This document shows positions 1 through 8,164 of a DNA stretch of 64,000 nt, piece by piece. The translations under genes were made by a program, and so were the position numbers. The notes beneath the pieces were generated by a model. That model did no database searches. It saw only the letters and a list, made by a program, of their open reading frames with translations, and had not been told where the DNA came from. Location of the stretch: the NCBI GenBank assembly GCA_050633885.1, contig JBOEHK010000006.1, forward strand, positions 310,001 through 374,000, written 5' to 3'. This DNA comes from JAWSVE01 sp050633885. Lineage in GTDB: Bacteria; Pseudomonadota; Gammaproteobacteria; Pseudomonadales; Cellvibrionaceae. The first letter of the stretch is position 1, and the number at the start of each line of letters is the position of its first letter.

Positions 1-177
1 TGTTGGCTTTTGTTTAATCTGTGTTTTCAAATTGATACCTCTAAGAAAATTTATTGTTAAGTAATATTCTTATAAACTACCACCATGAAAAGCTATGGTA
101 GAAAGTATTAAGTTATTTGATCGACGATATTATTTTTGTATTCATATAACCACATGGCTAGTCACACAGTTAGTAAG

Positions 178-1188
178 TTACTTTTTATCAGTTAACCTTT
201 CCCGATACTCTCCCGGAGTCAAACCGGCCCACGACCGAAAAGCACGTATAAAAGAACTTTGCTCTGAATAACCTAACAAAAGAGCAATTTCAGAATGTGA
301 CAGTTTCAAATCTGAAAGATACTGTTTTGACAGTCGCAAACGAACATCAGCAATGATTGATCGAAAACTGTGCCCATTCTCATTAAGTTTTCGATAAAAA
401 GAGCGAAGAGGTATTCCTAAATTATCAGCAACTTTTTGTGCCGACACATCTCCATCTTTCATCATATTCACCAGCTGATTTTGAAGCTGCTCAAAAAAAA
501 TTGCAAAGCTGTCTTGACTATTTCCATGCTCATTGACCATTGCCTGCGCTTGCGCCTCAAGCAACTGGCGCAAATGAGAATCTCGGCTGGCAATATGCAT
601 TGCCATTAATCTCATCGGTATTGTGACGCTTAAGTTATCTGAATCGAAATCAATTGGGCAACCCATCAGCGCTTCGTAAATATCACTATCGATCGGCTTC
701 TTGAAAGGCAAAGCTATACCTAAAGGAGCAATCTCCTTACCCAATAGTAGCTGATAGAGATTAACAAAAATGGCGACACTATAGGCTTGTGCTAATGGCG
801 TGTTTGCCACCTTTTGTCTCCAATTAATCTGAATGTTTTTTCCATCTGATATAACCCAAGATTCCAACCCAGTTTGTAAAAGGTTTTGAAAACGTCGATA
901 TCGCGTCAGCGCCTGACCGAGATTTCCGCAGGACAATGTTAAATACCCTAAAACGCCATAGTGTTTCGGTTTGGCTAATTTCCCTAAACGAAAGCCCAAA
1001 GTTGCTACGGGATCTAGCTGATAGACAGCGTCAAGCAAATCGCAAAATTGATCAGCGCACAAGACCGGCTTTTCCAGAATCAATCGTAACTCATGTTCCA
1101 AGTAATAAGCATCAAGCCTACGCAGGTGGAGATAATCGAGTAATGGCTCTATGAAACCGCTTGAAATGTAATCAGGAGATTGCTGCAT
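178..1188 (-). CDS. AraC-family transcriptional regulator (Arabinose_bd-type N-terminus)
   Basis: Predicted DNA-binding regulator of 336 residues. The N-terminal ~200 residues resemble the AraC-type arabinose-binding-like domain found in OruR/ArgR/Mmsr-type regulators. The C-terminal ~89 residues, from about 248, form the AraC/XylS double helix-turn-helix with the typical LGYSEQSSFIRAFRSWAGLTPGEYR signature split over the second HTH. It is transcribed divergently from the ferredoxin-flavoprotein-molybdopterin fusion gene, with 130 bp between the two starts, so that gene is its most likely target (inference). A direct repeat of AATTGC lies in the shared intergenic region. The effector is unknown; regulators of this type often sit beside catabolic or oxidoreductase genes. 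Family assignment is secure, target and ligand are not. Confidence 0.9.
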   Translation of the reverse strand: MQQSPDYISSGFIEPLLDYLHLRRLDAYYLEHELRLILEKPVLCADQFCDLLDAVYQLDPVATLGFRLGKLAKPKHYGVLGYLTLSCGNLGQALTRYRRFQNLLQTGLESWVISDGKNIQINWRQKVANTPLAQAYSVAIFVNLYQLLLGKEIAPLGIALPFKKPIDSDIYEALMGCPIDFDSDNLSVTIPMRLMAMHIASRDSHLRQLLEAQAQAMVNEHGNSQDSFAIFFEQLQNQLVNMMKDGDVSAQKVADNLGIPLRSFYRKLNENGHSFRSIIADVRLRLSKQYLSDLKLSHSEIALLLGYSEQSSFIRAFRSWAGLTPGEYRERLTDKK

Positions 1189-1221
1189 ATCGTTTCATGA
1201 TGACAAGATGGCACAAAATGT

Positions 1222-1241
1222 CAATTGCAAACAGAATTGCC
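1222..1241. promoter_or_regulatory. possible AraC-type operator (AATTGC direct repeat)
   Basis: Two AATTGC hexamers at 1223-1228 and 1235-1240 lie 12 bp apart, start to start, in the divergent region between the araC-like gene and the molybdopterin fusion gene. AraC-family proteins commonly bind direct-repeat half-sites, but spacing is usually nearer two helical turns. Only the repeat is seen; its role as operator is inference. Confidence 0.25.
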
Positions 1242-1318
1242 AATACCATTTAGCCCGTAAACCCTAGCATAACCACCCTTTTTACTACCGAATGTAAACA
1301 CAACTGGAGCCCTCCGTA

Positions 1319-4300
1319 ATGACGTATGTAGTCACTCAAGCCTGTATTGGAAATAAACACACGAGCTGTGTCGATGTGTGCCCAGTTGAGGCCTTCCGTG
1401 AAGGGCCAGAGATGCTTTTTATTGATCCTGAGGCCTGTATCGATTGCAACGCCTGTATTACTGAATGTCCTGAACAAGCCATTTTTCCACAAAGTGCGGT
1501 ACCCGCCGATCAGCAAAACTTTATTGCACTAAACGCCAAAAATGCTCTCATTTATCCTGTCATCCGAGAAAGTATCGATCCGAACGGCACAACGAAACCG
1601 AAAAATAAATCTGACCTCGCAGGAAGGTTTGCGGTTGTGGGTTCCGGTCCTTCCGGCTTTTACACCGCAGAAGCCCTGCTCAAACAAATGCCGAGCGCTA
1701 CCGTCGATATTTTTGAACGCTTGCCGACACCGTTTGGACTAGTCCGCTATGGCGTCGCACCAGACCACCCACGCATCAAATCAGTATCTGCCAATTTCGA
1801 GCACATCGCAGATTCTCCACAGGTACGGTTTTTTGGTAACGTACAGATCGGGAAAGATATCTCTCGAGAAGATTTACTCGATCATTACCACGGCGTTATT
1901 TACGCCACTGGCGGATCGCAAAGTCGAAAACTCAGCATTCCTGGCGCCGACCATGACAACATTTTTGGCTCTTCTACATTTGTCGGTTGGTATAACGGTC
2001 ATCCGGATCAACAAAACCTTTCCGTTAATTTCTCAGGAAAAACAGCAGCCGTTATCGGCATAGGAAACGTTGCTTTAGATATCGCACGCATTCTCATTCT
2101 TCCAACAGAAGAACTAGAGAAAACCGACATCGCCGATCATGCTCTTCTCAGCTTAAAAAACAGCAACATTAATGATGTCTATTTGTTTGCTCGCCGCGGC
2201 CCTGTTCAAGCTGCTTTTACACCTAAAGAGCTAGAACAATTAATGGCGATCCCTAATTTAGATTTGGTCGTCAATCCAAAGGATCTTGAATTGGATGAAG
2301 CTAGTTTGGCTCAGATTGAAAAAAACGAATCGAATGAGGCGAGACAAAATATCGCTTTACTCCAAGAAATTTCGCAACGAAAAAATAGTAACGACAGCAG
2401 TGAAAAAAATAAAAAACGCATTCACTTTATGTTTTGCTCAAGCCCAACGGCAATAAACCAAAACAACGACTCTAAATCTTTAAACGTTGCTCGTACTGAA
2501 TTAAAAAATGATGCATCTGGCCGACTAACAGCCATCACAACTAATAACAAGTATGAAGTTCAAGCTGACCTTATTGTTCATGCGATTGGTTACCAAGGCG
2601 AAATGATTAATGAATTACCATTCGATAACCGTCGTGGTGTTATCCCCAATCAACAAGGGCGTGTGGATCTTTTAAATAAACCTGAGAAATCCGAATCGGC
2701 AAAAGAATATGTTGCCGGTTGGATTAAACGCGGCGCAAGCGGCGTGATTGGCAGCAATAAACAATGCGCGAATGACACGACGAATCAAATTCTGAAAGAT
2801 ATCCCCACATCCTTAGCTTTAATTGATAGCGATATTACAACGTTGTTAAATGATCGCTCTATTGAATATATCTCTTTTGACGATTGGCGTTTATTAGATG
2901 CGCACGAGATGAGCGAAGGAAAAGCAAAAGGTCGCACTCGTCAAAAAATCACAAACACAGTAGAGATGCTTAACGTTATTCGCACAGCAAAAAAACAAGC
3001 GGAAGAGGACGAAAAGCATCTTAAAGAATTACCCGTCAAAACTCATTTTAGAAGCTGTACATTATGTGAAGCCATGTGTGGCGTTAAGATTGAATACCAA
3101 GGCGATAAAATTATTTCTATCGCGGGTGATGAAGATGATCATCACAGTGAAGGCCACATCTGTCCGAAAGGATATGCACTACAAGATTTACACAATGATC
3201 CAGACCGTTTAAAAACGCCACTCGAAAAAGTGGACGGTGAATGGCTACCGATCGACTGGGACACGGCTTACAAAAAAGTCGCTCAACGTCTTGTAGAAGT
3301 TCAGGATAAATACGGCAAAGATTCTGTTGGCATTTATTCCGGCAACCCCGGCTCTCATAATTTAGGTTTAATCATGGGCGCGGGTGGATTACGAAAATCA
3401 TTAGACTCACGGAATGTGTTCACCGCGGCATCACTCGACCAAATGCCTCACCAACTCGTTTCGTACTTAATGTTTGGCCACGGAAATTTATTTACTATCC
3501 CCGATATTGATCATACCGATTACATGTTAATGCTAGGGGCAAACCCTGCCGCATCAAACGGCAGTCTGATGACCGCCGGTGACGTACTCAAACGCTTGAA
3601 AGGTATTAAAGATCGCGGAGGAAAAATTGTTTTAATTGATCCTCGTCGCAATGAATCAGCTCGCTACATGTCTGAACATCATTTTATTCGCCCAGCGTCT
3701 GATCCATTATTTTTAATTGGCCTTATCCAACACATTGTCAAAAACAAACTCTACAAACCCGGTCGCTTAAAAGAACTGTCTGATGACTTCGAAGGTCTAC
3801 TCAATATATTCGAAAATTTATCCCATCAATTATCTATCGACGAAATCAGCCTTGGTTGCGGTATTTCGAAAAAAGACATTGCTCGTATCGCTGAAGAATT
3901 TGCGGCAGCAGAGCACGCTGTCTGCTATGGCCGAATGGGTGTATCAGCGCAAAGTTATGGAGCACTGAATCATTGGCTTATCGTCACTCTCAATTTGCTA
4001 ACAGGAAACCTAGATCGCCAAGGCGGCACCATGTTTACGACTCCCGCCTTCGACAAAGCTATTAGCCGACCGATGGGAAGCTTCAACACCTATCAAAGTC
4101 GTGTTCGCGGCTTACCTGAATTCGATCACCAACTTCCCGCCGCCGTTTTAGCAGAAGAAATACTGACACCGGGAGAAGGTCAAATAAAAGCGTTTGTATG
4201 TTTGGCAGGTAATCCTGTGTTATCGACCCCCAATGGCCGCGCGTTGGATGAAGGCCTTGAAAAATTAGATTTCATGGTCTCTATTGATTTTTATTTAAAT

Positions 4301-5233
4301 GAAACCTCACGCCATGCCGATATTATTTTGCCTCCAACAGGTCCTTTTGAGCACGAACAATACGACATTGTGTTTAATTTATTGGCGGTTCGTAATCTCG
4401 CAAAATTCTCTGACCCCTTATTTAAAGCGGCTGAAAACACACGGTCGGACTGGGATATTGTGCAAGGAATCGCTCAAGAAATTCTTGAACTAAGAGACCC
4501 TTCCAAAGCTGAAAAAATGAAGACCAATAAAACAAGCGCTGAGCAAATTCTTGACTACGGTTTGCGTACTGGACCATACGGTGAAGGTTTCACCGAGTTC
4601 CAACAGGGTAAAGCTATTAAACATGAAGAAGGCATGACACTGGATGTACTAAAACAATACCCACACGGAATTGATCTTGGTCCCATGCAGTCTAATTTTC
4701 CGAATTACTTGTATACCGAAGACAAAAAAATTCATGTGGCACCAGAACTGTTGGTCAATGATTTACAACGGTTGCTAACAGAAACTCAAGCGCGAACTAA
4801 TTCTGATTCTTTGATGCTAATTAGTCGTCGTGATTTACGCACCAATAACTCATGGATGCACAACAGCCAACGGCTAGTTAAAGGTAAAAGTCGATGTGCC
4901 TTATTTATTAATCCCAAAGATGCAATTCGCCTAGAACTGAATGATAAAGGTAACGCTATTATCAGCTCTCGCGTCGGTGAATTACAGGTTGAAGTAAAAG
5001 TAACAGAAGATGTGATGCCGGGTGTTGTGTGTTTACCACATGGTTGGGGACATCATCGTGACGGTATGCGATTAAGCGTCGCAGAGAACAACCCTGGTGT
5101 GAGCATTAATGATATTATGGACGATCAAGCTGTTGACGATATGAGCGGTAATGCGGTACTCAACGGCATCCCTGTTGACGTTCGCGTTTTGGAAGAAGTT
5201 GACACTAAACCGATGTCATTTCTTAATAATTAA
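1319..5233 (+). CDS. fused 7Fe-type ferredoxin / adrenodoxin-reductase-like flavoprotein / molybdopterin oxidoreductase
   Basis: A single 1304-residue ORF with three modules. Residues 1-75 are a ferredoxin with cysteines 9, 17, 21 and 40, 43, 46, 50; the C-x7-C-x3-C spacing is that of seven-iron [3Fe-4S][4Fe-4S] ferredoxins. Residues ~102-550 resemble FprA/adrenodoxin reductase, with an FAD loop GSGPSG at ~108-113 and a nucleotide loop GIGNVA at ~247-252. Residues ~575-1304 are a bis-MGD molybdopterin oxidoreductase: [4Fe-4S] cysteines 580, 583, 587 and 615, catalytic domains, and a C-terminal dinucleotide-binding domain from ~1170. The arrangement would carry electrons between NAD(P)H and the Mo centre within one chain. 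No signal peptide is seen, so it is probably cytoplasmic. By eye the position of the usual Cys/Sec Mo ligand holds Leu. Substrate unknown. The ATG at 1319 is chosen because the ferredoxin motif begins immediately. It is divergent from an AraC-type regulator. Confidence 0.88.
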   Translation: MTYVVTQACIGNKHTSCVDVCPVEAFREGPEMLFIDPEACIDCNACITECPEQAIFPQSAVPADQQNFIALNAKNALIYPVIRESIDPNGTTKPKNKSDLAGRFAVVGSGPSGFYTAEALLKQMPSATVDIFERLPTPFGLVRYGVAPDHPRIKSVSANFEHIADSPQVRFFGNVQIGKDISREDLLDHYHGVIYATGGSQSRKLSIPGADHDNIFGSSTFVGWYNGHPDQQNLSVNFSGKTAAVIGIGNVALDIARILILPTEELEKTDIADHALLSLKNSNINDVYLFARRGPVQAAFTPKELEQLMAIPNLDLVVNPKDLELDEASLAQIEKNESNEARQNIALLQEISQRKNSNDSSEKNKKRIHFMFCSSPTAINQNNDSKSLNVARTELKNDASGRLTAITTNNKYEVQADLIVHAIGYQGEMINELPFDNRRGVIPNQQGRVDLLNKPEKSESAKEYVAGWIKRGASGVIGSNKQCANDTTNQILKDIPTSLALIDSDITTLLNDRSIEYISFDDWRLLDAHEMSEGKAKGRTRQKITNTVEMLNVIRTAKKQAEEDEKHLKELPVKTHFRSCTLCEAMCGVKIEYQGDKIISIAGDEDDHHSEGHICPKGYALQDLHNDPDRLKTPLEKVDGEWLPIDWDTAYKKVAQRLVEVQDKYGKDSVGIYSGNPGSHNLGLIMGAGGLRKSLDSRNVFTAASLDQMPHQLVSYLMFGHGNLFTIPDIDHTDYMLMLGANPAASNGSLMTAGDVLKRLKGIKDRGGKIVLIDPRRNESARYMSEHHFIRPASDPLFLIGLIQHIVKNKLYKPGRLKELSDDFEGLLNIFENLSHQLSIDEISLGCGISKKDIARIAEEFAAAEHAVCYGRMGVSAQSYGALNHWLIVTLNLLTGNLDRQGGTMFTTPAFDKAISRPMGSFNTYQSRVRGLPEFDHQLPAAVLAEEILTPGEGQIKAFVCLAGNPVLSTPNGRALDEGLEKLDFMVSIDFYLNETSRHADIILPPTGPFEHEQYDIVFNLLAVRNLAKFSDPLFKAAENTRSDWDIVQGIAQEILELRDPSKAEKMKTNKTSAEQILDYGLRTGPYGEGFTEFQQGKAIKHEEGMTLDVLKQYPHGIDLGPMQSNFPNYLYTEDKKIHVAPELLVNDLQRLLTETQARTNSDSLMLISRRDLRTNNSWMHNSQRLVKGKSRCALFINPKDAIRLELNDKGNAIISSRVGELQVEVKVTEDVMPGVVCLPHGWGHHRDGMRLSVAENNPGVSINDIMDDQAVDDMSGNAVLNGIPVDVRVLEEVDTKPMSFLNN

Positions 5234-5292
5234 ATGCAATTTCTTAAAACAAGCAATCAAATTTTTGTTATCTTTTACTGCAAATAAATTTC

Positions 5293-6234
5293 TTATGGCA
5301 TTCTATAAAGCATTAACTTTAAAGCAGCGTCTTTAGAAACATCTGGAAAATTCGGATCTGTAGGCAGTCGTTGCTGGAACAAAAGATCAGGAGCTTCAGT
5401 ATTCACGAGATCCATCAAAAACTGAGGGGAAGTTTTCGGATCATTCAAACACAATAAGATTTCAGCATTAAAGGCAGCAAACTCTTTTATTCTTCGAATC
5501 ACTTTTCCGTAATCACGAGAAGCAATGAAACTGCCTTTTTGATAGCTGGGCGGATCAATAATGATAAGGTCATAAGGTCCGTGCTTTCTTATTCGGCTCC
5601 ACGACTTCATAATATCCATGCCTAAGAATTGTATGCCCGCTAAATCGTGATTGTTCAAACGATGATTATCGCGTCCAGTACTCAGTCCTTTTTTGCTCAT
5701 ATCGATATTGACTATTTCTCGAGCGCCCGCCTCTCTAGCAATGACTGAAAATACGCATGTAAAAGAAAATAAGTTTAATACCTTTTTATTTTTCACTTTT
5801 TCCTCTAGCCACTGCCTTCCGGGTTCTATATCTAAAAAATACCCTACGTTTTGTTGATTGAAGCTCAATAAGAATTTCAAATCTCGACGTTGAGCGCACA
5901 CAATATCAGGAAGCTTTCCTTTAATAACATCGATAGGAGATTTAGGAAGGAATCTGGACTGGACAACAACACAAGACCATGGAGCTTGAGAAAAAAGGAA
6001 ATCCGATATCTCATTAATCACTTGCTTTGATGGTTGATTAAAACAAGTGATTAAAAAAACTGGGTGAAAATAATCAATACAACACCATTCCATACCTGGA
6101 AAATGCCCACCACGACCATGAAAAATGCGTTGGCTATCGGCAGCTACTTTATTAATGTCTTCATCGTGATGCTCAGGTTGCCGATCAAGAAAACCTTTGA
6201 GCGCTTCTAATATAGAAGTCATTGATTGCCTCAC
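5293..6234 (-). CDS. class I SAM-dependent methyltransferase (RlmI/RlmK-like catalytic domain)
   Basis: Protein of 313 residues with the Methyltrans_SAM domain of the 23S rRNA m5C/m7G methyltransferases RlmI and RlmKL. Motif I is NLFSFTCVFSVIAREAGA, followed by the acidic VNIDMSK strand, and the catalytic DPPSYQKGSF loop. Family members with this DPPSY motif methylate nucleobases in rRNA, so an RNA substrate is likely, but the PUA domain of RlmI is absent and the N-terminal ~100 residues are not recognisable to me. It stands alone between two unrelated plus-strand units and is convergent with the molybdopterin fusion gene, 59 bp from its end. A second in-frame ATG five codons in (MTSIL) is an alternative start. 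Confidence 0.8.
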   Translation of the reverse strand: MRQSMTSILEALKGFLDRQPEHHDEDINKVAADSQRIFHGRGGHFPGMEWCCIDYFHPVFLITCFNQPSKQVINEISDFLFSQAPWSCVVVQSRFLPKSPIDVIKGKLPDIVCAQRRDLKFLLSFNQQNVGYFLDIEPGRQWLEEKVKNKKVLNLFSFTCVFSVIAREAGAREIVNIDMSKKGLSTGRDNHRLNNHDLAGIQFLGMDIMKSWSRIRKHGPYDLIIIDPPSYQKGSFIASRDYGKVIRRIKEFAAFNAEILLCLNDPKTSPQFLMDLVNTEAPDLLFQQRLPTDPNFPDVSKDAALKLMLYRMP

Positions 6235-6337
6235 TTATCTATTCCTTTCTCTCGTTATTCTCTTATTGACGATTGCTATTTATTCATCAAGCTTAAAACA
6301 AAGCGCCCCAATATGATCCGCATGGGTTCATTGCAAC

Positions 6338-6471
6338 GCACCATTCTATATCAGAAATAGACAACTCAAAACAAACCAAATGTGACCACCACTTTTATAA
6401 TTGCACCAAAACTTCTCAGTACACCCATGCGAATCAACAAATAAGAATTATTCACTCCACAATCTGCACCA
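6338..6471 (+). promoter_or_regulatory. three evenly spaced GCACCA half-sites, candidate NtrC-type enhancer
   Basis: GCACCA occurs on the same strand at 6338-6343, 6403-6408 and 6466-6471, 65 and 63 bp apart, which is about six helical turns each. NtrC binds dyads built on GCACC-N-GGTGC, so these are half-site matches only; the second half is degenerate in every copy. They lie about 80, 145 and 210 bp upstream of the transcription start predicted from the sigma-54 element. The spacing and the nitrate-type cassette downstream support an enhancer role, but this is inference. Confidence 0.35.
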
Positions 6472-6522
6472 ACTACAAGCAAAAACGCCTTTTTAGACTG
6501 TTTTTTTAACGTTGTTATTGAT

Positions 6523-6538
6523 TGGCACACTGGTTGCA
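6523..6538 (+). promoter_or_regulatory. sigma-54 promoter (-24/-12) of the nitrate-type ABC cassette
   Basis: TGGCAC at 6523-6528, five bases, then TTGCA at 6534-6538 matches the sigma-54 consensus (TGGCAC-N5-TTGC) at every conserved position including the GG and GC doublets. Transcription would start near 6549, leaving a leader of about 60 nt before the ATG at 6611. Expression would therefore need RpoN, whose gene is at 52904, and an activator such as NtrC. Confidence 0.75.
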
Positions 6539-6610
6539 AATACACATTTAGAATTTGCACAACCTCACTTCACATTTAAGCTGTTTGTTTTCAATCATCA
6601 GGGGGAACCG

Positions 6611-8026
6611 ATGAAAACACTATTAACACTTTCTCGCATTAACACGTGTTTCAAAAGAACAATGAAACACAGCGCATGTATTTTCACGTCAATCATTGCT
6701 TTATCCACTTCGATTTCTGTTGTTCAAGCAGAAGAGTTAGGAGAGCCTGAAAAAGAAGAATTACGATTTGGATTTATTAAACTAACCGATATGGCTCCAA
6801 TCGCTGTCGCTTATGAAAATGGTTATTTCGAGGACGAAGGGCTTTACGTCACCATCGAAGCACAAGCTAACTGGAAAGTATTATTAGATGGCGTTATTGA
6901 TGGACGATTGGACGGCGCTCATATGCTTGCCGGTCAACCTATTGCTGCAACAATGGGCTTTGGTACAAAGGCTCACATCATTACACCTTTTTCCATGGAT
7001 TTAAACGGAAACGGAATCACAGTTTCTAACGAAATATGGAAACAAATGAAACCAAACATTCCTAAAATGGCTGATGGTCGCCCCGTGCATCCGATTAAAG
7101 CTGACGCTTTAAAACCTGTTGTAGAAAAATACAAAGCAGAAGGAAAGCCTTTCAATATGGGAATGGTATTTCCAGTATCTACCCATAATTATGAGTTACG
7201 TTATTGGCTAGCCGCCGGCGGCATACATCCTGGATTTTATGCTCCTGAAAAAGGAGATATTTCAGGACAAATTGATGCAGATGCTTTGTTATCGGTAACA
7301 CCGCCACCACAAATGCCAGCTACTTTAGAAGCTGGCACTATCTACGGGTATTGCGTGGGAGAGCCATGGAACCAACAAGCAGTATTTAAAGGTATTGGTG
7401 TACCAGTAATCACCGACTACGAAATCTGGAAAGATAACCCAGAAAAAGTGTTTGGTATCACTGCCGAGTTTGCTGAGAAATACCCCAATACAACTGTTCG
7501 TTTAACACGTGCACTTATCCGTGCTGCTATGTGGTTAGATGAAAACAACAATGCCAATCGTCCAGCTGCTGTAAAAATTCTCTCGCAATCAAATTATGTT
7601 GGTGCCGATTACGATGTGATTGCAAACAGTATGACAGGAACATTTGAATATGAAAAAGGTGACAAGCGTGAAGTCCCTGATTTCAACGTATTCTTCCGCT
7701 ACAACGCTACCTATCCTTATTACTCAGATGCAGTTTGGTATCTCACTCAAATGAGACGCTGGGGACAAATTTCTGAGAAGAAATCAGATGATTGGTATAA
7801 AGAGCTAGCGAAAAAAGTATATCGTCCTGACATTTATTCCACAGCCGCTAAATCTCTGATTGCTGAAAAGCTTGCTGACGCCAAAGACTTTCCAGACTTT
7901 GCCACTGAAGATGGATTCCGTGATCCTCAAACACACTTCATTGATAACATCGTGTACGACGGAACCAAACCTAATGAGTATATCGAGAAGTTCACTATTG
8001 GTCTAAAAGGCGATTCAAAACCTTAA
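6611..8026 (+). CDS. nitrate-type ABC transporter substrate-binding protein (NrtA/CmpA family)
   Basis: Periplasmic binding protein of 471 residues for nitrate/nitrite or a related small oxyanion. The start at 6611 is preferred over upstream codons because GGGGGA lies five bases before it and the longer ORF would begin inside the sigma-54 leader. A Sec-type signal peptide of ~40 residues ends near VVQA-EE. The mature part opens with the family's LRFGFIKLTDMAPIAVA strand and the DGAHMLAGQPIAATMG segment that lines the anion site in NrtA. It is the first gene of a unit with a permease, an ATPase and an outer-membrane barrel. Bicarbonate (CmpA-like) is a less likely alternative in a proteobacterium with sigma-54 control. 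Family is certain, nitrate specificity is inferred. Confidence 0.88.
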   Translation: MKTLLTLSRINTCFKRTMKHSACIFTSIIALSTSISVVQAEELGEPEKEELRFGFIKLTDMAPIAVAYENGYFEDEGLYVTIEAQANWKVLLDGVIDGRLDGAHMLAGQPIAATMGFGTKAHIITPFSMDLNGNGITVSNEIWKQMKPNIPKMADGRPVHPIKADALKPVVEKYKAEGKPFNMGMVFPVSTHNYELRYWLAAGGIHPGFYAPEKGDISGQIDADALLSVTPPPQMPATLEAGTIYGYCVGEPWNQQAVFKGIGVPVITDYEIWKDNPEKVFGITAEFAEKYPNTTVRLTRALIRAAMWLDENNNANRPAAVKILSQSNYVGADYDVIANSMTGTFEYEKGDKREVPDFNVFFRYNATYPYYSDAVWYLTQMRRWGQISEKKSDDWYKELAKKVYRPDIYSTAAKSLIAEKLADAKDFPDFATEDGFRDPQTHFIDNIVYDGTKPNEYIEKFTIGLKGDSKP

Positions 8027-8047
8027 CTGTCAATCCAAAAAATAGAG

Positions 8048-8068
8048 GGCGTACGATAACGGTGCGCC
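8048..8068 (+). other. intercistronic hairpin after the binding-protein gene
   Basis: GGCGTAC (8048-8054) pairs with GTGCGCC (8062-8068) around a 7-nt loop, with one G-U pair, and is followed by a T/A-rich stretch. It lies between the binding-protein and permease genes, where such structures often stabilise or partly terminate the message so that binding protein exceeds membrane parts. Function is inferred from position. Confidence 0.35.
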
Positions 8069-8164
8069 TTATATTTTAAATTTCAAACATTTGCGCTTCA
8101 AACACTTACGTTTCGAGCATTTACATGTCAAAGATACACCTTTAACAGAGTCACTGGAGATATT

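Noticed and set aside
936..1154. 72-codon plus-strand ORF inside the AraC-type gene
   Set aside because: Fully antisense to a clear gene, with no ribosome-binding site or known family.
1209..1240. Possible sigma-54 element (TGGCAC ... TTGC) upstream of the molybdopterin fusion gene
   Set aside because: The two halves are ten bases apart instead of five, so the doublets are out of register.
1319..5233. Reading the fusion protein as an assimilatory nitrate reductase serving the downstream importer
   Set aside because: The expected Cys ligand is not seen, the genes are separated by an opposite-strand gene, and the regulators differ (AraC-type versus sigma-54).
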